From Pseudomonas sp. TMP9 (GTDB lineage Bacteria; Pseudomonadota; Gammaproteobacteria; Pseudomonadales; Pseudomonadaceae), in NCBI RefSeq assembly GCF_037943105.1, contig NZ_CP149803.1, forward strand, positions 3,452,001 through 3,516,000: DNA of 64,000 nucleotides, read 5' to 3'. The position numbers were made by a program, and so were the translations under genes. Each line of letters starts with the position of its first letter. The first letter of the stretch is position 1. Below the pieces are notes generated by a model. The model ran no database searches and was not told the origin of the DNA. It was given only the letters and a program-made list of their open reading frames with translations. This document shows positions 28,438-37,225 of the stretch, piece after piece.

Positions 28438-31400
28438 ATGGATAAGCACACCAAACCCAGCGCCATCCGCTGGATTGTTGGCCTTGGCAGCTTGGGCCTA
28501 GCCGTCTTTTTCAGCCTGCTGGGCGGCTTTGCGCTTAAGCAGCAAGAAAGCCTCTGGGACCTGCAAATAGCCCAACAGCATGAACGGCAAATATTGGCCC
28601 TGCGTAACAGCCAGCAGGAGCTGCAGCAGCAAGCGCAGCTGCTCGCAGAAACAATCGCGGCAGACGCGTGGCTGGTTGAACTGGTGCGCCAGGCCTATGC
28701 CTTAGAGCAAGGCCAACAGCCGGACGAGCAACGCCTGAGCGCCATCCGTAGCCAGCTGCAAACTCGCCTCGCCCCACGTTGGCGCAACCTGCAAAGCGCG
28801 CGGCCTTTCGAGCTTTATGTGCATCTGGCTCCCCGCGCCAATGTGCTGCTAAGGGTCCATCAGCCGCAATGGTTTGCCGACGCCCCCGCCCTGCAACGGC
28901 GCATAGTGCTCGACAGCCTAAGTCACTCTTTGACCACCATCGGCCTAGTGGCTGATAAGCAAAGCCTGAGCATACGCGCCATCGTACCCCTGCATGTCGA
29001 GAGCCTCGCCGGCCGACTTAACGTCGGGGCGCTGGAGGTCAGCCTTATGATGCCGAGCGACCTGCAATCACTGGGTGACGAAATAAATGATGGCGTTGCC
29101 CTGCTGCTCAAACGCTCAACACACATGCCCGGCAGCAGTAGCGAGCACCTGCGCATGCCCGCAGCCGATGACGATGACTGGCAACTGGCGGGTACGCCCA
29201 ACTTACACCTGCAAACCTGGCACACGCAGCAACGCCTGCCTGACCCCGAGGCGGGTAACACCTTCAAGCTGATGAGCGATGAGGGGCGCACCTACCTGCT
29301 TAACCAAATCCGTATGAGCGACTATCAGTCCGGTATAAGCGCTATCGACAGCGCCATACGCGTCCTGACGTGGCGTGATATCAGCGCGCTGGTCGACCAA
29401 CACGTGCACGATCAGCGTTGGTTGATCATTAAATGGCTGCTGGCTTGGCTCGCCGCAGAGGCGCTGCTGCTAGTACTGCTGCAGGCCACTCGGCTTAGCA
29501 GCCAAAAGGTTATGCGCCGCCACCACGCGGAACTCGAAGACAGGCACCAGCAAACCGCAAACGCGAACCAGCTGCTTGGGCTGATCAGCGAGGTACAAGC
29601 GGCCTATATCAACCAGCACAATCAACGTGAGGCTTTTGACACACTGCTCAGGCGCATTCTTGAGGTCAGTGCCAGTCAGTTCGGTTTTATCGGTGAAATT
29701 TTGCGGGATGACGCAGACGCACCTTACCTGCGCACCTTTGCCATCAGCAATATCGCGTGGGATGCGGATACACGAGCCTTCTATGACACCCATGCCACGC
29801 AGGGTTTGGAGTTTCGTAACCTCGACAGCCTGTTCGGCCAGGTCATTCGCAGCGGTCAGCCACTGATCACAAACGATCCAGCCAACCACCCTAAACGCGC
29901 GGGCTTGCCACCGGGACATCCGCCACTACTGGCCTTCGCCGGCCTGCCGATTCGTGCAAAAGGCGAGCTACTGGGCATGCTCGGCTTGGCTAACCGCGAG
30001 GGTGGCTACGGCGACGACTTTACCGATCAGCTGCAGCCCCTGCTCACCACCTTGGGCCAGTTGCTCGAAGCACTGCGCCGTGACGGCCAACGGGAGCTGG
30101 CCCAGCAGCGCACCGAGCGTCAGCAAGCGGCTCTGCGTGCACTCAATGAAATTGCCGCGCTGCCTAACCCAGGCACTCAAGAGCAATTGCGCCAAGCCTT
30201 GCAACTGGGCGCGGCGTTCTTCGACATGCCAATCGGCATCATCAGCCAGATTGAGGCGCAGGCGTACCGTGTGATGGTGCACGTCTCACCACCAGACAGC
30301 CTGCAAGACGGACAGCGCTTTGCCTTGGGCGACACTTACTGCAGCATTGCCCTGCAAGGCAGTGATGTCTTTGCCATTGCGACCATGGGCGAAAGTGAAC
30401 ATGCCGCGCACCCTTGCTACCCATTATTCGCCTTAGAAAGCTATATCGGCACCAGCATCTGGGTCGCCGGTCAGTGCTTTGGCACAATTTGCTATGCCTC
30501 CAGCGAGGCACACCGCAGCGCCTTCGATGAGGCTGATAAAGAGTTCATGCGCCTTTTCGCACGCTGGGTCAGCGCCACCCTTGAACGCATGCAACAAGAA
30601 GAGAAAACGCGCGATGCGCGGCGCTATCTGCAGGCGGTGCTGGACTCGGCCACCGGCGTCTCCATTATCACCACCGACACGGCTGGCCTGATCACCCTGT
30701 TCAACGCTGGGGCAGAACGCCTGCTGGGTTACAGCAGTGCCGAGGTCATTGGCCAACACAACCCATCGCTGTTCCATTTGAGCGAAGAGCTACAAACCCG
30801 CAGCACTCAACTCAGCCAGCAACTCGGTACCGAGATCAGTGGGTTTGCGGTATTCACCACCAGACCAGCCCAAGGTGAGCCTGAAACCCGGCGATGGACC
30901 TACTGTCGCAAGAATGGCGAACAACGCATCGTCAACCTCACCGTCAGTGCCATGCGTGACAACCAGGGCCACATCACCGGCTACCTGGGCATCGCTAGCG
31001 ACATTAACGACCTGCAACAAACCACCCGCGCCCTGCAAAAGAGTGAAAGTCGCTTCCGTGGCCTGGTGGCTAACCTGCCGGGAGCCGTATACCGCTGCCA
31101 CAGCGATGCCGACTGGACCATGAGCTATTTAAGCGACGAAATTGAGGCGCTGTGTGGCTACCCAGCCAGTGACTTTATTAACAACCGCGTGCGCAGTTTC
31201 TCCAGCGTGGTGCACCCCGACGATCTGGCCAGTACCTTTGCCGCGGTAAGCGCCATCGAACGCCAAGAGGCCTTCGAGCTGACCTACCGCCTGCTGCACG
31301 CCGATGGCCACAGTGTGTGGATCAGGGAAAAGGGCCGCGGTGAATACAACAGTGCCGGCCAGCTGCAATGGATTTCGGGGTTTATCTGGGACATCAGCGA

Positions 31401-32901
31401 CCGTAAATCCGTGGAAGACCAACTGCAACTCAGCCAACAACGCTTCAGCAACGCCTTTAGCATTGCCCCCCAAGGCATGGCGCTGGTGTCTTTAGACGGC
31501 AAGTGGATGGACGTCAACGAGCAGCTCTGTGTGATGCTCAGCTACAGCCGCGAACAGCTGCTGCGCACAGATTTCCAGCACATCACCCACCCCGATGACT
31601 TGGGTGCAGACCTGCAGTTCATCAAAGAGCTACTCGCCGGGAAAATCACCACCTACCAGATGGAAAAACGTTACCTGGACAGCCAGGGGCGAATTATCTG
31701 GGTCTTGCTCAGCGTGGCGCTGGTGCGGGATAGCAATAACCAACCCGTGCACTTCGTCTCACAGATTCAAGACTTCAGTGAGCGTATCGCCAATGAGATG
31801 GCCATCCGCGAACGTGAGGACTACCTGCGCACCCTGCTCGACAACGTGCTGGATGCGATCATCACCATCGACCAGCAGGGCAATATCGAAACCTTTAACC
31901 GTGCCGCTGAACGTATTTTCGGTTACAGCCATCAGGAGATCGTTGGCCAGAGCGTCACCCTGATGCTGCCAGAGCCGCAACGTTCAATGCGCAGCCCAGA
32001 CATCATCCATTTTTTAAAAACCCGTATTCAGCGGATGCTCGGCAAGGATATCGAGATGACTGCCCTGCGTCGCGACGGCGAACCTTTCACCATCGAGCTG
32101 GCCGTTTCGCAAATCAGCTACCAAGGCGAACGGCGCTTTATTGCAGTGATCCGCGATATCGAAGAACGCAAACGCATTGAGCGGATGAAAAATGAGTTTA
32201 TTTCAACCGTTAGTCACGAATTGCGTACCCCGCTGACCGCCATTGCCGGTGCCCTCGGCTTGGTCAATGGTGGCGTACTCGGCGCCGTGCCGAGCAACAT
32301 GCAGCAGATGTTGCAGGTCGCTCAAGACAACAGCCAGCGCCTCAACCTGCTGATCAACGACCTGCTCGACATGGACAAGCTGGTGGCCGGCAAGATGTCT
32401 TTTGAGCTGCACAAAGAAGCACTGCAACCGCTGCTGGAGCAAGCGATTGCAGAAAACCAACCTTATGCCAGCCGCTATCAGGTGCAACTGCTGCTACAAG
32501 GCCCAGCCACCGACGCGTGTGTGCAGGTTGATAAACTGCGCTTGGCCCAGGTACTGGCCAACCTGCTGTCGAACGCGGCGAAGTTCTCGCCCCAAGGGCA
32601 GACCGTGGAAGTTTTTGTGACGCAACACGACGAACGTGTGCGGGTGAGCGTCCGCGACTACGGCAACGGCGTGCCGGAAAACTTCCAGACCCGCATTTTC
32701 AGCAAATTTTCACAGGCCGATGGCACCGATACCCGACATAAAGGCGGCACCGGCTTGGGCCTGGCCATCAGCAAAGAAATTATCGAGCGCATGCATGGTC
32801 ACATTGGCTTTGACTCTACGGCCGGCAAAGGTGCGACATTCTGGTTCGAACTGACTAATCTGGCTGCAGAGGCGAAAGCCGAATCGCCATCACGCCCCTA
32901 G
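28438..32901 (+). CDS. Large membrane histidine kinase, sensor-GAF2-PAS4-HisKA-HATPase
   Basis: 1487 residues. TM1 at about 9-32, an extracytoplasmic sensor region to about 327, TM2 at about 328-350, GAF1 (386-545), GAF2 (566-721), four PAS modules (727-862, 866-997, 999-1121, 1122-1250), HisKA with phosphorylated His1260 in STVSHELRTPLTAIAG, and HATPase (about 1355-1475) with NLLSNAAKFS, RDYGNGVP and KGGTGLGLAISKEIIERMHG. There is no receiver or Hpt domain, so phosphoryl transfer must go to another protein; the lone receiver encoded 12 bases downstream is the natural acceptor. The many sensor modules suggest it combines an external cue with several cytoplasmic ones. The ligands cannot be read from sequence. 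Confidence 0.93.
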   Translation: MDKHTKPSAIRWIVGLGSLGLAVFFSLLGGFALKQQESLWDLQIAQQHERQILALRNSQQELQQQAQLLAETIAADAWLVELVRQAYALEQGQQPDEQRLSAIRSQLQTRLAPRWRNLQSARPFELYVHLAPRANVLLRVHQPQWFADAPALQRRIVLDSLSHSLTTIGLVADKQSLSIRAIVPLHVESLAGRLNVGALEVSLMMPSDLQSLGDEINDGVALLLKRSTHMPGSSSEHLRMPAADDDDWQLAGTPNLHLQTWHTQQRLPDPEAGNTFKLMSDEGRTYLLNQIRMSDYQSGISAIDSAIRVLTWRDISALVDQHVHDQRWLIIKWLLAWLAAEALLLVLLQATRLSSQKVMRRHHAELEDRHQQTANANQLLGLISEVQAAYINQHNQREAFDTLLRRILEVSASQFGFIGEILRDDADAPYLRTFAISNIAWDADTRAFYDTHATQGLEFRNLDSLFGQVIRSGQPLITNDPANHPKRAGLPPGHPPLLAFAGLPIRAKGELLGMLGLANREGGYGDDFTDQLQPLLTTLGQLLEALRRDGQRELAQQRTERQQAALRALNEIAALPNPGTQEQLRQALQLGAAFFDMPIGIISQIEAQAYRVMVHVSPPDSLQDGQRFALGDTYCSIALQGSDVFAIATMGESEHAAHPCYPLFALESYIGTSIWVAGQCFGTICYASSEAHRSAFDEADKEFMRLFARWVSATLERMQQEEKTRDARRYLQAVLDSATGVSIITTDTAGLITLFNAGAERLLGYSSAEVIGQHNPSLFHLSEELQTRSTQLSQQLGTEISGFAVFTTRPAQGEPETRRWTYCRKNGEQRIVNLTVSAMRDNQGHITGYLGIASDINDLQQTTRALQKSESRFRGLVANLPGAVYRCHSDADWTMSYLSDEIEALCGYPASDFINNRVRSFSSVVHPDDLASTFAAVSAIERQEAFELTYRLLHADGHSVWIREKGRGEYNSAGQLQWISGFIWDISDRKSVEDQLQLSQQRFSNAFSIAPQGMALVSLDGKWMDVNEQLCVMLSYSREQLLRTDFQHITHPDDLGADLQFIKELLAGKITTYQMEKRYLDSQGRIIWVLLSVALVRDSNNQPVHFVSQIQDFSERIANEMAIREREDYLRTLLDNVLDAIITIDQQGNIETFNRAAERIFGYSHQEIVGQSVTLMLPEPQRSMRSPDIIHFLKTRIQRMLGKDIEMTALRRDGEPFTIELAVSQISYQGERRFIAVIRDIEERKRIERMKNEFISTVSHELRTPLTAIAGALGLVNGGVLGAVPSNMQQMLQVAQDNSQRLNLLINDLLDMDKLVAGKMSFELHKEALQPLLEQAIAENQPYASRYQVQLLLQGPATDACVQVDKLRLAQVLANLLSNAAKFSPQGQTVEVFVTQHDERVRVSVRDYGNGVPENFQTRIFSKFSQADGTDTRHKGGTGLGLAISKEIIERMHGHIGFDSTAGKGATFWFELTNLAAEAKAESPSRP

Positions 32902-32913
32902 GACACAACTGGT

Positions 32914-33300
32914 ATGCCTGAACTACAGCGAATCCTGCATGTGGAAGACGACCCTTCGATCCAAGCCGTAGCCAGGCTGGCACTTGAGGTCGTGGGCGGT
33001 TTTCAAGTGCTCAGTTGCGCCTCCGGGCAGGAAGCGCTGGACCACGTGCAAGATTTTGCCCCAGATTTTATCCTGCTGGACGTGATGATGCCGGGCATGG
33101 ATGGGCCACAAACTTTGGCGCACATCGCCCGACTGATCGACATTAACCACGTGCCAGTGGCCTTTATGACGGCCAAGGTGCAACCCGCTGAAATCACCTA
33201 TTACCGCAGCCTGGGGGCCCGTGACGTGATCATCAAACCTTTCGACCCCATGCAACTGGCCGCACAGGTGCGCAAAATCTGGAGCCAGGCCCATGAATAA
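32914..33300 (+). CDS. Stand-alone receiver-domain response regulator
   Basis: 128 residues, only a receiver domain: EDD in HVEDDPSIQAVARLAL, phospho-acceptor Asp in LLDVMMPGMDG near residue 53, Thr in AFMTAKVQP, Lys in IIKPFDPMQLA. No output domain. It lies 12 bases after the kinase and its last 8 bases overlap the start of the Hpt-REC-REC-GGDEF gene, so the proteins are coupled. It is well placed to take phosphate from the kinase and pass it to the Hpt domain of the next protein. Confidence 0.93.
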   Translation: MPELQRILHVEDDPSIQAVARLALEVVGGFQVLSCASGQEALDHVQDFAPDFILLDVMMPGMDGPQTLAHIARLIDINHVPVAFMTAKVQPAEITYYRSLGARDVIIKPFDPMQLAAQVRKIWSQAHE

Positions 33301-34945
33301 GGGCAAGCCTGCTGCCGATCAGTTGCAACAGCACCTGCAACAGTTAAACAACGCATTTACCCTGCGCATGCAGCAAGAGTTACCCGCACTGGGGCAGCAT
33401 GCCGAACGCCTGCTGCAAACTGTTGAACTGCACGAGCAGTTGCAGCACTTGCAAACCGTGCGCGACCAGCTGCATAAACTCGCCGGCGGCGCCGGCACCT
33501 TCGGCTTTAGCCGCCTCGGCCAGCGTGCCCGTGAGCTGGAGCAGCAGGCCGAGCACTGGCTGGCCATCCTGCAACAGGAACAACAAAGCCTGCAAGACTT
33601 CAGCCGCAGCCTGCAGCAACTGGCCACGCAAGCGTTGCAGCCTGACCCTGAGCAAGCGTCCTTGCCGCCGCCGGCAGCGCTGGGCAAAGCGTCTGAATGC
33701 GCGCGGCGTATTTATATCCTCGAAGATCAGTACGCCATCGGCGAAAACATGCGCCTGACGCTGAATAACTTCGGCTATCAGGCCGAACACTTCACCCGTA
33801 TTGCCGAACTCGATAACGCCTTGCAACAGCAACTGCCGGATGCGCTGATCGTCGACGTTAACCTACCCGACGAAACGCTTACCGGCCTGGAATATGCCGC
33901 CAGCGTGCAACAGCGTCTGGATGAGCCATTACCGCTGCTGGTGACCTCCACCCAAGGCAACTTTGATACTCACCTAGAGGCTGTGCGCGTTGGCGCCTTG
34001 GGTTTTTTCACCAAACCGGTGGACATTCCCCAGCTGGAAAACCGCCTAGAGCGCTGCTTCGCCCAGCAACAAGGCGAACCTTACCGGGTGCTGGTCATTG
34101 ATGATGACCGCGAATTGGCCAACCGTTTTAGCCTGATTTTGCGCGGCGCCAATATGCGGGTAGAGATGCTGCATGAGCCTGCCAACATCTTCAGCCATAT
34201 GCGTGACTTCAACCCCGAAGTGGTTCTGCTGGACGTCAACATGCCCGGCTGCACCGGCCCTGAGCTGGCACAAATCATCCGCATGAACGATGACTGGCTG
34301 CGCGTACCGATCATCTACTTGTCAGCGGAAACCGACATCAACCGGCAACTGAGCGCCCTGATCAAAGCCGGGGATGACTTCGTCACTAAACCCATTTCCG
34401 ATAACGCCCTCGTCGCCACCGTATTCTCCCGCGCCCAGCGCGCGCGCCTGCTGAGCAACGCGCTGTCGCGCGACAGCCTGACCGGCCTGCTTAAGCACGC
34501 CGATATTAAAGAGCAAGCGGCCGTTGAGCTGGAGCGCGCGCAGCGCAGCGGCAAACCAGCCAGCGTGGGCATGCTGGATATCGACTTTTTCAAAAAGGTT
34601 AACGACAACCATGGCCACGCCGCTGGCGATAACGTCATTCGCGCCCTGGCTAATCTGTTGCGCCAACGCTTGCGCCGTATCGACAGCCTGGGCCGTTACG
34701 GCGGTGAGGAGTTCCTCGTGGTGCTGCCCGACTGCACCGCCGAGCAAGCCTTGCGGGTGCTGGATGAAATCCGCCTGCGCTTCGCTGAATTAACCTTTAT
34801 TGCCGGTGGCAGCGAGTTCTCGGTGACCCTAAGTGCGGGTATCGCATCAACCGAAACCCCCTCAACCGATGCCAGCGAGCTGCTGGATAAGGCCGACCAA
34901 GCACTCTATGCCGCTAAAAATGGCGGCCGTAATCAAGTCCGCTAG
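33293..34945 (+). CDS. Hpt-REC-REC-GGDEF diguanylate cyclase
   Basis: 550 residues. Hpt domain at about 1-120 with the phosphorylated His in RDQLHKLAGGAGTFGFSRL; REC1 (about 140-260: LEDQ, Asp in LIVDVNLPDE, Lys in FFTKPVD); REC2 (about 265-385: VIDDDRE, Asp in VLLDVNMPG, Lys in FVTKPIS); GGDEF (about 395-550) with the intact active site RYGGEEFLVVLPD and an RRID inhibitory site exactly five residues before it. Both receivers keep their catalytic residues. This should be an active, phosphorylation-switched, feedback-inhibited diguanylate cyclase. ATG 33293 overlaps the previous stop by 8 bases. Last gene of the operon. Confidence 0.94.
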   Translation: MNKGKPAADQLQQHLQQLNNAFTLRMQQELPALGQHAERLLQTVELHEQLQHLQTVRDQLHKLAGGAGTFGFSRLGQRARELEQQAEHWLAILQQEQQSLQDFSRSLQQLATQALQPDPEQASLPPPAALGKASECARRIYILEDQYAIGENMRLTLNNFGYQAEHFTRIAELDNALQQQLPDALIVDVNLPDETLTGLEYAASVQQRLDEPLPLLVTSTQGNFDTHLEAVRVGALGFFTKPVDIPQLENRLERCFAQQQGEPYRVLVIDDDRELANRFSLILRGANMRVEMLHEPANIFSHMRDFNPEVVLLDVNMPGCTGPELAQIIRMNDDWLRVPIIYLSAETDINRQLSALIKAGDDFVTKPISDNALVATVFSRAQRARLLSNALSRDSLTGLLKHADIKEQAAVELERAQRSGKPASVGMLDIDFFKKVNDNHGHAAGDNVIRALANLLRQRLRRIDSLGRYGGEEFLVVLPDCTAEQALRVLDEIRLRFAELTFIAGGSEFSVTLSAGIASTETPSTDASELLDKADQALYAAKNGGRNQVR

Positions 34946-34989
34946 CCGCATTTATACGCCCTCTCAGCACACGCCCTCTGCGCCACTCC

Positions 34990-35018
34990 CATGCCGGCAA
35001 GACGTTCTTGCCGGCATG
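34990..35018 (+). terminator. Strong hairpin after the signalling operon
   Basis: A 13-base perfect stem (CATGCCGGCAAGA paired with TCTTGCCGGCATG) with loop CGT, 45 bases after the cyclase stop. There is no T-run after it, so it may stabilise the 3' end or be a repeat. Confidence 0.55.
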
Positions 35019-35069
35019 TGTTGCTGAACTGCGCGCGCCGCTCAAACTTTACAAATCATGTCGAAGGCG

Positions 35070-35096
35070 GAACTTCGCGTCTGATTGTTGTACAAA
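35070..35096 (+). promoter_or_regulatory. Possible AlgU/RpoE-type promoter of the fasciclin gene
   Basis: GAACTT (35070-35075), 16 bases, ACAAA (35092-35096). The -35 matches the AlgU consensus exactly; the -10 is weak against TCTGA/TCCAA. It lies 40 bases before the start codon. Confidence 0.3.
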
Positions 35097-35135
35097 CACT
35101 GTGCAAAACAATTAACCCTGTATCAGGAGATTCCT

Positions 35136-35648
35136 ATGTTTGCTCAACTGACTACGACTTCCCAACGCCTCAAGCGCACGCTGATGCTGACCACTGCCGC
35201 CCTTACCTTCGCTGCACTGCCAGCCTTTGCCGCCGATCACGGCGCTAAGAAAGATATCGTCGACACCGCTGTCGCCGCCGGCCAGTTCAACACGCTGGTA
35301 ACGGCTGTCACCGCAGCAGGCCTGGTTGAAACCCTCAAAGGTGAGGGCCCGTTCACTGTCTTCGCGCCCAATGATGCCGCCTTTGCCAAAATCCCTAAGG
35401 CTGACCTCGACGCCTTGCTTGCTGACAAAGAAAAGCTCTCCGCCGTGCTCACTTACCACGTCGTACCGGGCAAGATGATGGCCGCTGATCTGGCCGGTAA
35501 AACCGCGCTAAAAACTGTACAAGGTGGTGAACTCACGCTGGACACCAGCAACGGTGTCACCGTCGATGGCGCCTCGGTCATCAGTGCCGACATTGAGACC
35601 AGCAATGGTGTGATTCACGTGATCGATTCGGTTGTACTGCCGAAGTAA
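35136..35648 (+). CDS. Exported fasciclin (FAS1) domain protein
   Basis: 170 residues from ATG 35136, with AGGAG 7 bases upstream. A signal peptide (positively charged RLKRT, then [17 protein letters not shown], cleavage near AFA-ADHG) is followed by one FAS1 domain: [46 protein letters not shown], and a final [24 protein letters not shown]1 domains mediate adhesion or surface interactions; bacterial versions are periplasmic or secreted with poorly known roles. Single gene with its own terminator and a possible stress-type promoter. Next to a cyclic-di-GMP operon, a surface role is tempting but unproven. Confidence 0.92.
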   Translation: MFAQLTTTSQRLKRTLMLTTAALTFAALPAFAADHGAKKDIVDTAVAAGQFNTLVTAVTAAGLVETLKGEGPFTVFAPNDAAFAKIPKADLDALLADKEKLSAVLTYHVVPGKMMAADLAGKTALKTVQGGELTLDTSNGVTVDGASVISADIETSNGVIHVIDSVVLPK

Positions 35649-35680
35649 CCACGCGGCTAAACACCCGCGCAGACCATCAA

Positions 35681-35709
35681 GGCCGACCCCATTTGGGGCC
35701 GGCCTTTTT
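35681..35709 (+). terminator. Terminator of the fasciclin gene
   Basis: GGCCGACCCC, loop ATTT, GGGGCCGGCC (one mismatch) and TTTTTC, 32 bases after the stop. Confidence 0.85.
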
Positions 35710-35750
35710 CTTGTCTGCAGCTCAGTAAAATGCGACTGAGCTTGGTCTTA

Positions 35751-35798
35751 TGAAATTTGTAGCGTATATTTTCATGAAATTATTTAAATAGAATTTCA
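35751..35798 (+). promoter_or_regulatory. Candidate operator of the polyamine cluster
   Basis: TGAAATTT at 35751, TGAAATTA at 35775 and the inverted AATTTCA at 35792-35798; the last two form a dyad with a 10-base spacer, ending 11 bases before the oxidase start. Likely target of the XRE-cupin regulator encoded in the cluster, or of PauR. Confidence 0.5.
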
Positions 35799-35809
35799 CG
35801 AGGCGCACC

Positions 35810-37099
35810 ATGTTCAAGCAATCCGCCCAGCATATCGACACCTATTACGCGGCGACCTATCCGGGAACAATCCCGCTGCGCCCGCGCTTACAGGAGCCAT
35901 TACAGTGCGATGTGCTGATCATCGGCGGCGGCTTCAGCGGCCTGCACACGGCGCTGCGTTTGGCATTGGCCGGCAAGAAGGTGGTGGTTTTGGAGGCCAG
36001 CCGTCTGGCCTGGGCCGCGTCTGGGCGCAACGGCGGGCAAGCGTTGCCGGGCTGGTCGTGCGATATGCCGCCGTTCGAAAAGGCCCTCGGCCTAGAACGC
36101 GCACGCCGTCTGTGGGACAGCATGGTCTGGGCGGCCACAGAGATGGGCGAACTGCCCGAGCGTCACACCTTTGATATCGACTACCGCAGCGGCGCGATCT
36201 ACACCGCTGTGCTGCCGCGCCGCGTCAAGCAATTGCAGGAAGGATTGGAAGAAGCGGAACAAAAGTACGGCTACTCGCAGCTGAGCTTTATCCCTAAAGA
36301 ACAACTCCCCGAATGGATCGCCAGCCCGCGTTACTTGGCTGCTTTGTATGACAGCGGTGCTGCCCACCTCAACCCCCTGAAATTAGCGCAAGGTTTAGCC
36401 GCGGCCATTGAGGCGGCCGGCGGGCGGATTTTCGAACAAACCAAAGCGTTGGAATACCGCGAAACGGCAGCCGGCTTTGTGGTGCGCACTGAGCAGGGTG
36501 AAGTGCGCAGCGACGTTCTGGTCATGGCCTGTAACGCCTATATCGACACGCTCGACCCACAACTGGCAAAACGCCTGTTACCGGTCGGCTCCTACCAGGT
36601 CGCCACCGCACCGCTCGATCCAGAGCTGGCGCGTTCGTTGTTCCCGCGCGGCACCTGCGCCATCGACAACCAGTTTGTGCCGGACTACTTCCGCGTAACC
36701 CCAGACAATCGCCTGCTGTTCGGCGGCGGCTGCACCTACCTCGGCGGCATCCCCAAAGACGTACCCGCCGCGACCCGGCCCTACCTGGAGCGCGTGTTTC
36801 CGCAACTGCGCGGCGTGCAAATCGACTATGGCTGGGGCGGGCATATCGACTGCACGATGCAGCGCACCCCGGACGTCGGCCACAGCGGGCAAAAGTATTG
36901 GCTGCAGGGCTTCTCCGGCCACGGCATTTTGCCGACGCTGGCCGCCGCCCGTGCAGTCAGCGATGCGATCCTCGGCGACTGCGATCTGCTTGAGCTGTAC
37001 CAAGGCCTGAGCAACCCACGCTTCCCCGGTGGTGACCTGCTGGCTGCGCCGATCGAGGCGGTGGGCAAGGCGTGGTATCGCCTGCGTGATGTGATTTGA
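35810..37099 (+). CDS. FAD-dependent gamma-glutamylpolyamine oxidase (PuuB/PauB family)
   Basis: 429 residues. The dinucleotide-binding motif VLIIGGGFSGLHTALRLALAG starts near residue 34, followed by the second FAD motif and the family's AASGRNGGQ. The C-terminal half has LFGGGCTYLGG and GWGGHIDCTMQRTPDVG, with QGFSGHGILPTLAAARAVSDAI as the final FAD contact. It is expected to oxidise gamma-glutamylputrescine or a related glutamylated polyamine to the aldehyde with H2O2 release. It heads a cluster with an XRE-cupin regulator and a glutamine-synthetase-like ligase, the standard set for this pathway. A second homologue is at 52193-53506; substrate preference cannot be assigned. Confidence 0.9.
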   Translation: MFKQSAQHIDTYYAATYPGTIPLRPRLQEPLQCDVLIIGGGFSGLHTALRLALAGKKVVVLEASRLAWAASGRNGGQALPGWSCDMPPFEKALGLERARRLWDSMVWAATEMGELPERHTFDIDYRSGAIYTAVLPRRVKQLQEGLEEAEQKYGYSQLSFIPKEQLPEWIASPRYLAALYDSGAAHLNPLKLAQGLAAAIEAAGGRIFEQTKALEYRETAAGFVVRTEQGEVRSDVLVMACNAYIDTLDPQLAKRLLPVGSYQVATAPLDPELARSLFPRGTCAIDNQFVPDYFRVTPDNRLLFGGGCTYLGGIPKDVPAATRPYLERVFPQLRGVQIDYGWGGHIDCTMQRTPDVGHSGQKYWLQGFSGHGILPTLAAARAVSDAILGDCDLLELYQGLSNPRFPGGDLLAAPIEAVGKAWYRLRDVI

Positions 37100-37110
37100 T
37101 GATGGCCAGT

Positions 37111-37200
37111 CCCCTCTCCCCTCTCCCCTCGGGGAGAGGGTTAGGGAGAGGGGGCAGCCGACCCTCTCCCCCAGCCCCTCTCCCGCAAGCGGGAGAGGGG
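37111..37200. repeat. CCCTCTCCC-type palindromic repeat between polyamine genes
   Basis: Two hairpins in tandem: CTCTCCCC/GGGGAGAG around 37121-37138, and a perfect 12-base stem CCCCTCTCCCGC / GCGGGAGAGGGG with loop AA at 37175-37200. The second ends 25 bases before the regulator start. It is a dispersed repeat type in pseudomonads and may weaken transcription of the downstream genes. Confidence 0.7.
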
Positions 37201-37225
37201 CGTTAAAACGCCCTAAGGACATTCC

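Noticed and set aside
35070..35086. AlgU promoter read with TCTGA at 35080-35084 as the -10
   Set aside because: Only four bases separate it from GAACTT, far too close for a -35/-10 pair.
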